A stretch of 64,000 nucleotides of DNA from Epilithonimonas arachidiradicis (GCF_003610695.1 NZ_RAQH01000009.1:141654-205653); one strand, 5' to 3'; positions 27,049-34,817 are shown, numbered from the stretch's first letter. Numbers and translations: made by a program. The notes: generated from the letters alone by a model not told the origin.

Positions 27049-28843
27049 ATTTCTTTCGGATGAGCAGGTAAGCATCATCATAACTTACATTTGGATAAGT
27101 ATTGCTCCTGTATTGTTCTATTGAAAAACTTCCTAGGATCATTTTCAGATGATAATTGCCAAGATCAGCTTCCATAGACATTTCCGGAACGTTGACTTTT
27201 CCTGCTTTCCCTTTGTATTTCTTTACCAGATCTTTTATTAATGAAGAAAAATCAGCTTCTTCATCAGAATTTAAAATGACTTTGAACTGAGGATTTTCAT
27301 CGGTAACTCGGTCATAGATTTCAAACGTATCGTTACCAATTTTTTTATTACCGTGGTTGTATCTGTTAAAGTAAAAAACGTATTGATAATCTTTTACATT
27401 GATGACATTCTGATCCGAGATGACTTCTAACCGGTCATAATCGGAAGCGTATTTTGCAGTTTTTTTGATATCAGAAAAACTATAGTAAATGTCAGAGTTG
27501 ACACTCCAAAAATTCTTTTCATTAATATTTTTTGTGAGGTCTTTACTCTTTTGAGTGTCAATTAAATTTAATAAAAAATCTTTACGACTTCTCTTGGTGA
27601 GAAACACAAACTCGTTTCCGATTTTTGTCACAACGCTGTCTGCAACTGACTTTTTGAAGTTAATTTTTTGGTTCGGGGTTAATAATTTGTTATCAGTCAA
27701 AACCTTCATCAATTGATTTTCCTGACTTCTTTTCGCAACCGAAAATGTATTGAAATAAGGAAAAATCAAAGAAAATAAACCAAAAGCAAAAAGACTGATC
27801 GGGATGAATTTGATGTTAGAATTTTTATTAGTAATAAAATAAAAAACTATGGTTACAAGCCAAATCGCCAAAAGTAAAACGTAATATCTTGGCTCGGTAT
27901 ATCCATATTCCAGAATCCTCGTGAAAATTGCTGTGAATAGCAAAATCAATAAAGGAATCAGCGTAAAGTAGAAAATCCTGGAAAACATTTTGACCCACGA
28001 TTTTGCAGAATTTTCTTTCAACGGATGAACTAGTAAAATCGCCAAAATCCCTACGATGGAATAGGCAAGAATCAGGTACGAAACCCAACCTCGAGGCAAT
28101 TCCCAATTCAACAGAATCTTACCGGAATAAAAATATAGGATGACTACATATATTATAAGGAGTGGAATGAGAATATATTGTGTGAAAAATTTCAGAACAA
28201 CAGGGTAAGTTCCTTCTTTTTCCAAATATTCTAATCCTTTTTCATTGAATAATAAAAAGATAAGACAGCTACCGAAAATTGCGAATAGATAAAATACTCT
28301 CAGATAAATTTTATCATTAAAATTAAAATCAAAAAGCTTGTCTACAGCAACGATGGCCAATTCTACGCCGCCTGTGAAAACGCCTGTGAAAACTGCTGTA
28401 AGGAAAATGTTGATGAAAAGATTCTTGTTATATTGCCAAAAATCCATTTCAGTTTTCTTTCTGAAAAACACCGCAAATGAAACAAAAAGATGTGATAAGA
28501 TATAGGTCGGAACGAGCAAAAATGCATAAACTTCCGTAAAGTCTTTCTCTAGTTTTGGCAAAAGAAAATAGAGTAGAACAAGAAAAATTATGCCACTAAG
28601 TTCCAATAGGAGCTGCTTTCCTATTCTTTGTGAGAGGATTTTCAAACCAAACATCAACGAGATTCCCAGGCAGGAAACCAACGCAAATTTTGTTAATGTG
28701 AAAACCTTTTCGCTGGTGCGGAAGTTTTGTTCAGCAATCTGCATCAGGCAAACCGACGCTGCCAATGCCATCAGCAAAACCAAAGGGTATTGCCGGATTG
28801 CATATAAAGCTTTCCCGAATATGTCGTTTAATTTCTGAATCAT
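27047..28843 (-). CDS. DUF4153-like large membrane protein
   Basis: The 598-residue protein has about ten to twelve hydrophobic helices in residues 20-390 and a soluble C-terminal region of about 200 residues (from RSQENQLMK on). The sequence pattern in the membrane half, including AIVAVDKLFDFN and LEYGYTEPRYYVLLLAIWL, is that of DUF4153 proteins. Their function is unknown. It is followed upstream on the same strand by a BlaI-type repressor gene (28-bp gap), which suggests that the repressor controls this transcript; that is an inference. Confidence 0.8.
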   Translation of the reverse strand: MIQKLNDIFGKALYAIRQYPLVLLMALAASVCLMQIAEQNFRTSEKVFTLTKFALVSCLGISLMFGLKILSQRIGKQLLLELSGIIFLVLLYFLLPKLEKDFTEVYAFLLVPTYILSHLFVSFAVFFRKKTEMDFWQYNKNLFINIFLTAVFTGVFTGGVELAIVAVDKLFDFNFNDKIYLRVFYLFAIFGSCLIFLLFNEKGLEYLEKEGTYPVVLKFFTQYILIPLLIIYVVILYFYSGKILLNWELPRGWVSYLILAYSIVGILAILLVHPLKENSAKSWVKMFSRIFYFTLIPLLILLFTAIFTRILEYGYTEPRYYVLLLAIWLVTIVFYFITNKNSNIKFIPISLFAFGLFSLIFPYFNTFSVAKRSQENQLMKVLTDNKLLTPNQKINFKKSVADSVVTKIGNEFVFLTKRSRKDFLLNLIDTQKSKDLTKNINEKNFWSVNSDIYYSFSDIKKTAKYASDYDRLEVISDQNVINVKDYQYVFYFNRYNHGNKKIGNDTFEIYDRVTDENPQFKVILNSDEEADFSSLIKDLVKKYKGKAGKVNVPEMSMEADLGNYHLKMILGSFSIEQYRSNTYPNVSYDDAYLLIRKK

Positions 28844-28871
28844 CTGTTTGAGTTTTATTTATAAGAAAAAG

Positions 28872-29348
28872 TTATTTCTTTTTATCTTTTTTCTTCTTTT
28901 TGTCTTTCTCCTTCTTCTTGGATTTTTTATCGCTGGTTATTTCTTTAATAAAATCCTGAATATGATTCTCATGCTTGGGCTTTGTAGCAAAAACCGCTCT
29001 GGATTTGATAGAATTTTCAAAATCTCCTGCAGTAATTAGTTCCTCATCCAGCAAAATATTGAAAAGCTCACCTCCCGAATTATTAAAATAATTCTCCAAA
29101 AATCTTTTCAATACAAACTTCCTGTAATCTACAAATTCTACAGCAGGTCTGTAAAGATAAATTCTGCCTTGTTTTTCCACATTCAGATAATGCTTTTCTA
29201 CCAGTATTTTTAGGAATGTGGAAACCGTATTTTGATGAGGTTTAGGTTCTGGGAAGATGTTCATCAGGTCGCGGAAGTAGATTTGGCCTTCCTTCCAGAT
29301 GATCTGCATCACTTCTTCTTCAGACGGGGTTAAAGTTTGTAGCATCAT
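28872..29348 (-). CDS. BlaI/MecI/CopY-type repressor with a polylysine tail
   Basis: Residues 1-75 are a winged helix of the penicillinase-repressor family (LTPSEEEVMQIIWKEGQIYF, then KPHQNTVSTFLKILVEKHYL). Residues 80-120 supply the dimerisation helices (RFLENYFNNSGGELFNILL). The last 20 residues are almost all Lys with some Glu/Asp. In known systems a BlaR1-type M56 metalloprotease lies next to the repressor and cleaves it; none is present here. Its neighbours encode a DUF4153 membrane protein and a PAP2-like phosphatase. Two adjacent ATG codons are equally good starts. Confidence 0.88.
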   Translation of the reverse strand: MMLQTLTPSEEEVMQIIWKEGQIYFRDLMNIFPEPKPHQNTVSTFLKILVEKHYLNVEKQGRIYLYRPAVEFVDYRKFVLKRFLENYFNNSGGELFNILLDEELITAGDFENSIKSRAVFATKPKHENHIQDFIKEITSDKKSKKKEKDKKKKKDKKK

Positions 29349-29357
29349 AAATATTTT

Positions 29358-29957
29358 TTAGAAGATAATCGCTTTTACCATTATCAGGTAAACCAAAGAT
29401 ACAAAAATAGCAATCACAGCGCCAGATATCACTTCTTGCGGCGTATGCCTTTTCAGAATAACTCGGGTAATTCCAATCACAACTGACAGCAGAAACCAGA
29501 AGACTCCAATCATTGGATTAATAGCGGAAAACAAAGCCGCAACATAGATGTTCAGACTGGTATGCATCGAGCTTTTGATGAAAAAATTACTGATTTGCAT
29601 CAGGATCAGCAAGATGCATAGCATCAGAATTGTCCAGTCGATTTCCCGGTGCAGAAAATAATCCACAGCCAGAAAAATAATCGTCGCAACAATGATAAAA
29701 ACATATAGAGAATGGCGTTGTTTCCGGTTAGAAACATCCATATTCGTATAATTTCCTTTTTTCACATTTCTGTAGATCCAGATCGCAATGGGAATAATCA
29801 AGAGCAGCAAAATCGGTACAAACTTTTTCGAAGCCTCTTCCCAGGTGTAATTCCTGTAGCTGTAATAAAAAAAGTAGATAACAAGAGAAACCAACGGGTT
29901 AAAAAAATTCGAAATCACTTTCGATATTTTGAGAATAAAAGGACTATTGATTTCCAT
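29358..29957 (-). CDS. PAP2-like membrane phosphatase
   Basis: The 199-residue protein has about six membrane helices. Candidate PAP2 motifs are NRKQRHSLYV (motif 1-like), SSMHTSLN (motif 2, PSGH-like, with the catalytic His) and TRVILKRHTPQEVISG (motif 3, R-x5-H). Motif 1 and 2 deviate from the canonical KxxxxxxRP and PSGH. Such enzymes dephosphorylate lipid phosphates such as undecaprenyl diphosphate or phosphatidate. It is the first gene of a minus-strand run (PAP2, BlaI, DUF4153) with gaps of 9 and 28 bp. The dispersed structured element ends about 40 bp before its start. Confidence 0.75.
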   Translation of the reverse strand: MEINSPFILKISKVISNFFNPLVSLVIYFFYYSYRNYTWEEASKKFVPILLLLIIPIAIWIYRNVKKGNYTNMDVSNRKQRHSLYVFIIVATIIFLAVDYFLHREIDWTILMLCILLILMQISNFFIKSSMHTSLNIYVAALFSAINPMIGVFWFLLSVVIGITRVILKRHTPQEVISGAVIAIFVSLVYLIMVKAIIF

Positions 29958-29997
29958 TCAGATAAGTTTCGGTGTCAATATACAAAAAATAAATATT

Positions 29998-30150
29998 GGG
30001 GCGTGTCCCTTTGTTTTTCCACCGCATTTGTCCACCGCAGAAAAACAAGCGGGCCGCGCTGTCCGCTATTATCTTTTTGTTTTTCAGGAACATAGTTCCC
30101 AAAAAACAAAAAGGATAGCGCTGCCATCGCTCACGCGCTGCGCCCGGTAG
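29998..30150 (-). repeat. dispersed structured element, copy 1
   Basis: Read on the minus strand the element has three parts: a GC-rich lead (GCGTGAGCGATGGCAGCG); stem A, which pairs TATC-TTTTTGTTTTT-type arms (plus-strand 30070-30084 with 30102-30117, one unpaired base) and holds a nested GGAAC/GTTCC hairpin; and stem B (plus-strand 30011-30019 with 30040-30048) closing a GC-rich loop, ending in ACGCCCC. Copies at 33249 and 61330 share the design. Its GC content is clearly above the flanks. It covers half of the 319-bp gap between the PAP2 and pdhA genes. Confidence 0.75.
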
Positions 30151-30248
30151 AAAAATTTCCCTTTCACAGAAAATGCTCGCCAATGTGATATTTATTAGGC
30201 ATTACAAAAATATAATTCTATGCTAACAATAAAAAAGGATTTTTTTCT

Positions 30249-30256
30249 TATTTTTG
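30249..30256 (+). promoter_or_regulatory. -7 box of the pdhA promoter
   Basis: TATTTTTG matches TAnnTTTG. It predicts a transcript start near 30262, about 15 nt before ATG 30277, and argues against in-frame starts further upstream. Confidence 0.6.
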
Positions 30257-30276
30257 CTACATATTTCGAAAAAACA

Positions 30277-31278
30277 ATGAAAGAATTTTCTAAAGAAGTC
30301 TACCTTAAATGGTACGAGGATATGACGATGTGGAGAAGGTTTGAAGACAAATGCCGTTCTCTTTACTTAAAACAAAAAATCAGAGGTTTTTTACATCTAT
30401 ATAACGGTCAGGAAGCGATTCCGGCAGGTTTTACCCACGCAATGGATTTGACAAAAGACAGTATGATTACTGCGTACAGATGTCACATCCACCCAATGGC
30501 AATGGGCGTTGATCCGAAAAGAATTATGGCTGAGCTTTGTGGTAAAGCAACCGGAACATCCAAAGGTATGGGTGGTTCTATGCATATTTTCAGCAAAGAG
30601 CACCGCTTTTATGGTGGACACGGTATCGTAGGTGGACAGATTCCTTTGGGAGCTGGTATCGCCTTCGCAGACAAATATTTTGACAGAAAAGCCGTTAACA
30701 TCTGTTTTATGGGGGATGGCGCTGTTCGTCAGGGTTCACTTCATGAGACTTTCAATATGGCAATGAACTGGAAACTTCCTGTAGTATTCGTTTGTGAGAA
30801 CAACGGCTATGCAATGGGAACTTCTGTTAAGAGAACTGCCAACCACGAGGATATTTATAAATTAGGATTAGGATACGAGATGCCTTGTCTTCCTGTAGAT
30901 GCAATGGATCCGGAAAAAGTAGCTGAAGCTGCTTACGAAGCGATCGAGAGAGCAAGAAGAGGAGACGGACCAACTTTCATCGAGGCTAGAACATACCGTT
31001 ACAGAGGTCACTCTATGTCAGATGCCGAGCCTTACAGAACTAAAGAAGAAGTAGCACAATACAAGTTGGAAGATCCAATCGAGATTGTGAAAAGCAGACT
31101 TTTGGAAAATAACTGGGCTACAGAGCAAGACCTTGAAGCGATTGACGAAAAATCAAGAGAATTCGTAGAAGAATGTATCGAGTTTATGGAAAGTTCTCCA
31201 TATCCGGATGCTTCTCAGGTTTACGACTTTATCTATTCTCAACCGGATTATCCTTTCATTGATAAATTAGAAAACTAA
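30277..31278 (+). CDS. pdhA: pyruvate dehydrogenase E1 component, alpha subunit
   Basis: The 333-residue subunit carries the thiamine-diphosphate site: MGDGAVRQGSLHETFNMA (GDG...N motif, Mg and pyrophosphate binding) and CENNGYAMGT. The phosphorylation-loop-like segment YRYRGHSMSDAEPYRTKEE is present. It decarboxylates pyruvate together with the beta subunit. ATG 30277 is the start because the promoter box lies between it and an upstream in-frame start at 30220. The beta-subunit gene is not adjacent; the E2 gene follows after 96 bp. The tandem heptamer repeat lies in that gap. Confidence 0.95.
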   Translation: MKEFSKEVYLKWYEDMTMWRRFEDKCRSLYLKQKIRGFLHLYNGQEAIPAGFTHAMDLTKDSMITAYRCHIHPMAMGVDPKRIMAELCGKATGTSKGMGGSMHIFSKEHRFYGGHGIVGGQIPLGAGIAFADKYFDRKAVNICFMGDGAVRQGSLHETFNMAMNWKLPVVFVCENNGYAMGTSVKRTANHEDIYKLGLGYEMPCLPVDAMDPEKVAEAAYEAIERARRGDGPTFIEARTYRYRGHSMSDAEPYRTKEEVAQYKLEDPIEIVKSRLLENNWATEQDLEAIDEKSREFVEECIEFMESSPYPDASQVYDFIYSQPDYPFIDKLEN

Positions 31279-31324
31279 AATATTATTAATTTGAAATTTA
31301 AGAATTTGAAATTTGAATTCAATG

Positions 31325-31363
31325 AATCTCAAATCTCAAATCTCGAATCTCAAATCTCAAATC
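31325..31363 (+). repeat. tandem heptamer repeat between pdhA and the E2 gene
   Basis: Five copies of AATCTCA (the third reads AATCTCG) and a partial sixth run from 31325 to 31363. They are preceded by AATTTGAAATTTGAATTC, which is itself repetitive. The array ends 12 bp before the E2 start codon, so a change in copy number would alter the leader. Confidence 0.7.
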
Positions 31364-31374
31364 AATAAAAAATT

Positions 31375-32985
31375 ATGGCAGAAGTAATTACGATGCCCCG
31401 TTTATCGGATACGATGACGGAAGGTAAAGTTTCAAAATGGCACAAAAAAGTGGGTGACGCTGTGAAAGAAGGCGACATCCTTGCAGAAATCGAAACTGAT
31501 AAAGCCGTTCAGGATTTTGAATCAGAACTGAATGGTACATTATTATACGTCGGAGTAGAAGAAGGAGGACAAGCGCCTGTAGATTCTGTTTTGGCAATCA
31601 TTGGAGCAGAAGGAGAAGATATCTCATCTTTAATTAGCGGAGGAAGCGCTGCTAACTCTACACCGGAAGCTCCAAAAGCTGAAGAAGCAAAAAAAGAACC
31701 TGCTGCTGAAGAGTCGGCTTCTGCTGATATCCCAGAAGGCGTAGAAGTCATCACGATGCCTAGACTTTCTGATACAATGACGGAAGGAAAAGTGGCGAAG
31801 TGGCATAAAAATGTTGGTGATGCTGTGAAAGAAGGTGATATCCTTGCAGAAATCGAAACAGATAAAGCGGTTCAGGATTTTGAATCCGAGTTCAACGGAA
31901 CACTATTGTTCCAGGGTGTTGGTGAAGGTGAAGCTGCTGAAGTTGATAAGATTTTAGCAATTATTGGACCTGCGGGTACTGATGTTTCTGCAGTAGTTTC
32001 CGGAGGTAGTAAAAAAGCTGCCACTCCAAAAACAGAATCAAAAGCTGAAACCAAAACCGAAGATAAAAAAGAAGCTGCCCCTGTTGCTGCTTCATCAACT
32101 GGTGAAAGAGTAGCAATTTCTCCATTGGCTAAGAAAATAGCTCAGGATAAAGGGATTGATTTCGCTTCTATCAAAGGTTCCGGAGAAAACGGTAGAATTG
32201 TGAAGAAAGATGTTGAAAACTATCAGCCTTCTGCACAACCAGCAGCTACTGCATCTGCTCCAAAAACAGCGTCTGCACAACCAAGTTTAGCATTCACACC
32301 AGGTGAAGATTCTGAAACACCAAACTCTCAGATGAGAAACATCATCGCGAAGAGATTGGCAGAAAGTAAATTTACTGCGCCACATTACTATTTGACGGTT
32401 GAAATCAATATGGATAAAGCGATCGAAGCTAGAAAAGAGATGAACTCTGTTCCAGATACGAAAGTTTCTTTCAACGATATGGTTATCAAAGCGGTTGCTG
32501 TTGCGTTAAGAAAACATCCACAAGTTAATTCCTCTTGGGCAGGTGATAAGATCATCCACCACGGAAATATCAATGTTGGTGTAGCTGTTGCAGTTCCAGA
32601 CGGATTGGTAGTTCCTGTATTGAAAAATACAGACTTTATGAACTATAACGAGATTTCTGCAGCGGTAAAAGATATGGCTGGAAGAGCTAAAACCAAAGCG
32701 CTTAAAGCTAACGAAATGGAAGGTTCTACTTTCTCTGTTTCTAATCTTGGAATGTTCGGAATTGAAACATTTACTTCAATTATCAATCAACCGAACTCTG
32801 CGATCTTATCTGTAGGAGCGATTATTGAAAAACCAATTGTGAAAAACGGACAAATCGTGGTTGGAAATACAATGAAGTTGTCTCTTGCCTGTGACCACAG
32901 AGTAATCGATGGGGCAACAGGAGCTCAGTTCTTGCAAACGTTGAGAACTTACCTGGAAAGTCCGTTGACGCTTTTATTAGGATAG
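31375..32985 (+). CDS. pdhC: pyruvate dehydrogenase E2, dihydrolipoamide acetyltransferase with two lipoyl domains
   Basis: The 536-residue protein has two lipoyl domains, each with the modified Lys in ETDKAVQDFES (about residues 42 and 162), Ala/Pro/Lys-rich linkers, a peripheral subunit-binding domain (ISPLAKKIAQDKGID, GSGENGRIVKKDVE; about 242-280) and the acyltransferase core ending with the catalytic DHRVIDGATGAQF. It transfers the acetyl group to CoA and forms the complex core. It is the second gene after pdhA and ends at a terminator. Neither E1-beta nor E3 is in the window, as is often seen in Flavobacteriia. Confidence 0.95.
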   Translation: MAEVITMPRLSDTMTEGKVSKWHKKVGDAVKEGDILAEIETDKAVQDFESELNGTLLYVGVEEGGQAPVDSVLAIIGAEGEDISSLISGGSAANSTPEAPKAEEAKKEPAAEESASADIPEGVEVITMPRLSDTMTEGKVAKWHKNVGDAVKEGDILAEIETDKAVQDFESEFNGTLLFQGVGEGEAAEVDKILAIIGPAGTDVSAVVSGGSKKAATPKTESKAETKTEDKKEAAPVAASSTGERVAISPLAKKIAQDKGIDFASIKGSGENGRIVKKDVENYQPSAQPAATASAPKTASAQPSLAFTPGEDSETPNSQMRNIIAKRLAESKFTAPHYYLTVEINMDKAIEARKEMNSVPDTKVSFNDMVIKAVAVALRKHPQVNSSWAGDKIIHHGNINVGVAVAVPDGLVVPVLKNTDFMNYNEISAAVKDMAGRAKTKALKANEMEGSTFSVSNLGMFGIETFTSIINQPNSAILSVGAIIEKPIVKNGQIVVGNTMKLSLACDHRVIDGATGAQFLQTLRTYLESPLTLLLG

Positions 32986-33010
32986 AATAATATATTCGAA
33001 ATATTTATAA

Positions 33011-33041
33011 AACCTTTCAATTCTGTTGAAAGGTTTTTTTT
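33011..33041 (+). terminator. terminator of pdhA-pdhC
   Basis: Perfect stem AACCTTTCAA/TTGAAAGGTT with a five-base loop, followed by TTTTTTT, 25 bp after the E2 stop. Confidence 0.85.
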
Positions 33042-33054
33042 GTGATATTTAAAA

Positions 33055-33216
33055 ACAATCTGTTTAGATTAAATTACAACTTGTATTTGGTTTTTACAGA
33101 GAAACACAATTTGTATTTCATTAAAACAATCTGTTTAGAGAAAAAAACAATTGGAATTTAATTAAAACAAGTTGTTTAGAGAAAAACACAACTTATTTTT
33201 AGTTTAAACAATCTGT
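33055..33216. repeat. array of eight ACAAnnTGT-like near-palindromes, 20-21 bp spacing
   Basis: Nine-mers are centred at 33059 (ACAATCTGT), 33080 (ACAACTTGT), 33110 (ACAATTTGT), 33130 (ACAATCTGT), 33151 (ACAATTGGA), 33171 (ACAAGTTGT), 33192 (ACAACTTAT) and 33212 (ACAATCTGT). Intervals are 21, 30, 20, 21, 20, 21 and 20 bp, close to two helical turns. The same DNA can be seen as a degenerate 41-bp tandem repeat from 33123 on. There is no gene here. It lies between the pdhC terminator and structured element copy 2, within a 483-bp gene-free stretch (32986-33468). Confidence 0.7.
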
Positions 33217-33248
33217 TTTAAAAGAAGTAATGTTGTTTCTGTGTTGAG

Positions 33249-33424
33249 TCTGCGTAAGGGATGGTAACGGATATCCTTTTTGTCTTATGGAATAATGCTA
33301 ATTTGGATGTGATATGTTCTGGACAAAAAGATATTAGTGGACAGCCCGACCCGCTTGTTTTTGCTGAACTGGAAATGTTGATTTTGGTGATAAAGTTTGT
33401 GAGCAAAAACAAAGGGTTACGCCC
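33249..33424 (+). repeat. dispersed structured element, copy 2
   Basis: Read on the plus strand: lead GCGTAAGGGATGGTAACGG; stem A ATATC-C-TTTTTGTC (33271-33284) with GACAAAAAGATAT (33322-33334), 13 bp with one unpaired C; a linker GTGGACAGCCCGACCCG; stem B CTTGTTTTTGCT (33354-33365) with AGCAAAAACAAAG (33402-33414); and the end ACGCCC. Linker, stem positions and both ends match copy 1, but the stem ends differ and still pair (TGTC/GACA here versus TGTTTTT/AAAAACA in copy 1). The promoter of the DUF2490 gene follows. Confidence 0.75.
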
Positions 33425-33456
33425 AAAAAATTATTATTATGAATGTTGTATTTGAT

Positions 33457-33464
33457 TATCTTTG
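33457..33464 (+). promoter_or_regulatory. -7 box of the DUF2490 gene
   Basis: TATCTTTG matches TAnnTTTG, only 4 bp before GTG 33469. The message would be leaderless or nearly so, and an ATG at 33439 would be upstream of the transcript. Confidence 0.55.
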
Positions 33465-33468
33465 CATC

Positions 33469-34176
33469 GTGAAAAAGCTTGGTTTTGTATTTCTATTTTT
33501 AGGTATTTTTGCCTTTGGGCAGGATCACCTTTCTGGTTTTAATATGATGTCTTTTACGTATAAGATGAATCCGAAATGGATGGCTTATGTAGAACTCCAA
33601 GCCAGAGCCAGACGCGATTACACGGTGATTGATTACTATGAGACCAAAGGCGGGATCGGGTATAACCTGAATAAAAATAATCAGGCATTTGTTGGACTTG
33701 GAAGATATGGCACTTATGAAAAAATGAAGATCTCTCAGGAGGAATTCAGACTTTGGCTGCAATATACTTTTACGCAAAGATTTGGAAGACTAAAGCTAGA
33801 TCACAGAGGCCGCGCTGAACATCGCTTTTTCTATGCGAGCCAAACTGGTGAACATACCGAAGCAAACCGTTTCCGATACAGGCTGAGCGCTACTTTGCCT
33901 ATCAATAAGGATAAAGTGCAGGAAAAAACTTTCTTTGTGAATGCTTTTGAGGAATTGTTCTTTGGTTCCAAGGACCCAAATTTCAAAAGAAACAGAACGT
34001 TTGCTGGTTTTGGTTATCAGTTCAATCATACATTGTCTGCAACCACGGGTTATATGTTCCAGAGAGAATTTTCCACCAAAGGCAATGATAATTTTCACTT
34101 TCTTTATTTTGCGCTCAACTTCACCATTGATGGAACGAATGACGAGAAGGATATTGTGATTCCTATGGTGGATTAG
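33469..34176 (+). CDS. DUF2490 outer-membrane beta-barrel protein
   Basis: From GTG 33469 the product is 235 residues with signal peptide VKKLGFVFLFLGIFAFGQ (initiator read as Met). The body alternates hydrophobic and polar residues as in a small outer-membrane barrel and contains the DUF2490 pattern of repeated W/Y/R strands: MAYVELQARARRDYTVIDY, then LWLQYTFTQRFG, then HRGRAEHRFF. An in-frame ATG at 33439 is rejected because the promoter box lies between it and the signal peptide. Function is unknown; in relatives it is predicted to form a channel-like barrel. Confidence 0.82.
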   Translation: MKKLGFVFLFLGIFAFGQDHLSGFNMMSFTYKMNPKWMAYVELQARARRDYTVIDYYETKGGIGYNLNKNNQAFVGLGRYGTYEKMKISQEEFRLWLQYTFTQRFGRLKLDHRGRAEHRFFYASQTGEHTEANRFRYRLSATLPINKDKVQEKTFFVNAFEELFFGSKDPNFKRNRTFAGFGYQFNHTLSATTGYMFQREFSTKGNDNFHFLYFALNFTIDGTNDEKDIVIPMVD

Positions 34177-34252
34177 AAAACTCTCGCAGATTTAGCAGAT
34201 AAAGCAAATTTAAAATCTGCTGAATTAGCTAGATCTGCGAGAGAAAGTTTTT
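34177..34252. repeat. large imperfect inverted repeat of the CTCGCAGATTTAGCAGAT type
   Basis: AAAACTCTCGCAGAT at 34177-34191 pairs with ATCTGCGAGAGAAAGTTTT at 34232-34250. Between them are further AGCAGAT/ATCTGCT arms. The sequence fills the gap between two convergent genes and could end transcription in both directions. Similar 'CTCGCAGATT...GCAGATTT' runs are, to my knowledge, a recurring intergenic sequence in flavobacteria. Confidence 0.65.
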
Positions 34253-34255
34253 AGA

Positions 34256-34702
34256 TTAATATTTCTCAGACAGATAGAGATAAGCTTTCAGATATTTATT
34301 GAATCGTTTCAAATCTTTTTCCTGCAGTAGTTCTGTGCATCTTGTTAAGTCCATATTATCTCTTAAGTCATTCAATTTTACAGCAATTGCAAGCGGACTT
34401 TTTTCAATTCTTGCAATAAAGGCATCATAATCCAGATGCTCTTCTTCTCTTTTTGTAAGACATTCGATGGCTTCAAGAATGTGTTCAGGAAACCCTTTTT
34501 CTCGGAGGTATTCTATTGGATAATCTGGATTGTCTTCTACAACATCGTGAAGAATCCCGACAATCTTTTCATCGATGGTTTTGCCGGCATTCATTACTCG
34601 GAAAACGTGTCCCAGATATGGTGCGTCGTATTTATCGGTTTGTTTTTTATGGGCTTTGGTAGCGATTTTTATGGCCTTGTTGAGGAGTTCGTGGGTGGAC
34701 AT
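34256..34702 (-). CDS. HD-domain hydrolase related to the SpoT/MESH1 (p)ppGpp hydrolase domain
   Basis: The 148-residue protein consists of one HD domain. Metal-binding His residues are in KAHKKQTDKYDAPYLGHVFRV and the HD pair is in GILHDVVEDNPDY; ED catalytic residues follow, and KLNDLRDNMD is the second metal-side motif. The order and spacing match the small stand-alone alarmone hydrolases rather than the long RelA/SpoT proteins, since no synthetase domain is present. Activity on (p)ppGpp is therefore likely but not certain. It starts with ATG and has its own promoter region. Confidence 0.85.
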   Translation of the reverse strand: MSTHELLNKAIKIATKAHKKQTDKYDAPYLGHVFRVMNAGKTIDEKIVGILHDVVEDNPDYPIEYLREKGFPEHILEAIECLTKREEEHLDYDAFIARIEKSPLAIAVKLNDLRDNMDLTRCTELLQEKDLKRFNKYLKAYLYLSEKY

Positions 34703-34817
34703 TTATTATAAAAGTTTAAACGAAATTATGAAAAGAAAATGAAAAGATGGCGTGAAAAGTTTCAGTTTTTAAATTAATTATTGGGATAATATTTTTAATA
34801 CTTCCTCAAGATAAAAA

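Noticed and set aside
29712..30150. Open frames of 127 and 73 codons on the plus strand across the PAP2 start and element copy 1
   Set aside because: They are antisense to the PAP2 gene or read through the structured element; Arg/Pro-rich translation reflects the GC-rich repeat only.
33052..33216. CRISPR-like array
   Set aside because: Units are only 20-21 bp apart, the repeated core is 9 bp, there are no unique spacers of 25-40 bp and no cas genes nearby. A binding-site array or satellite fits better.
33261..33455. 64-codon open frame on the plus strand before the DUF2490 gene
   Set aside because: It runs straight through structured element copy 2; the conserved feature there is base pairing, not the reading frame.
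33439..33468. ATG 33439 as start of the DUF2490 gene
   Set aside because: The -7 box TATCTTTG lies downstream of this ATG, and the signal peptide begins at GTG 33469.
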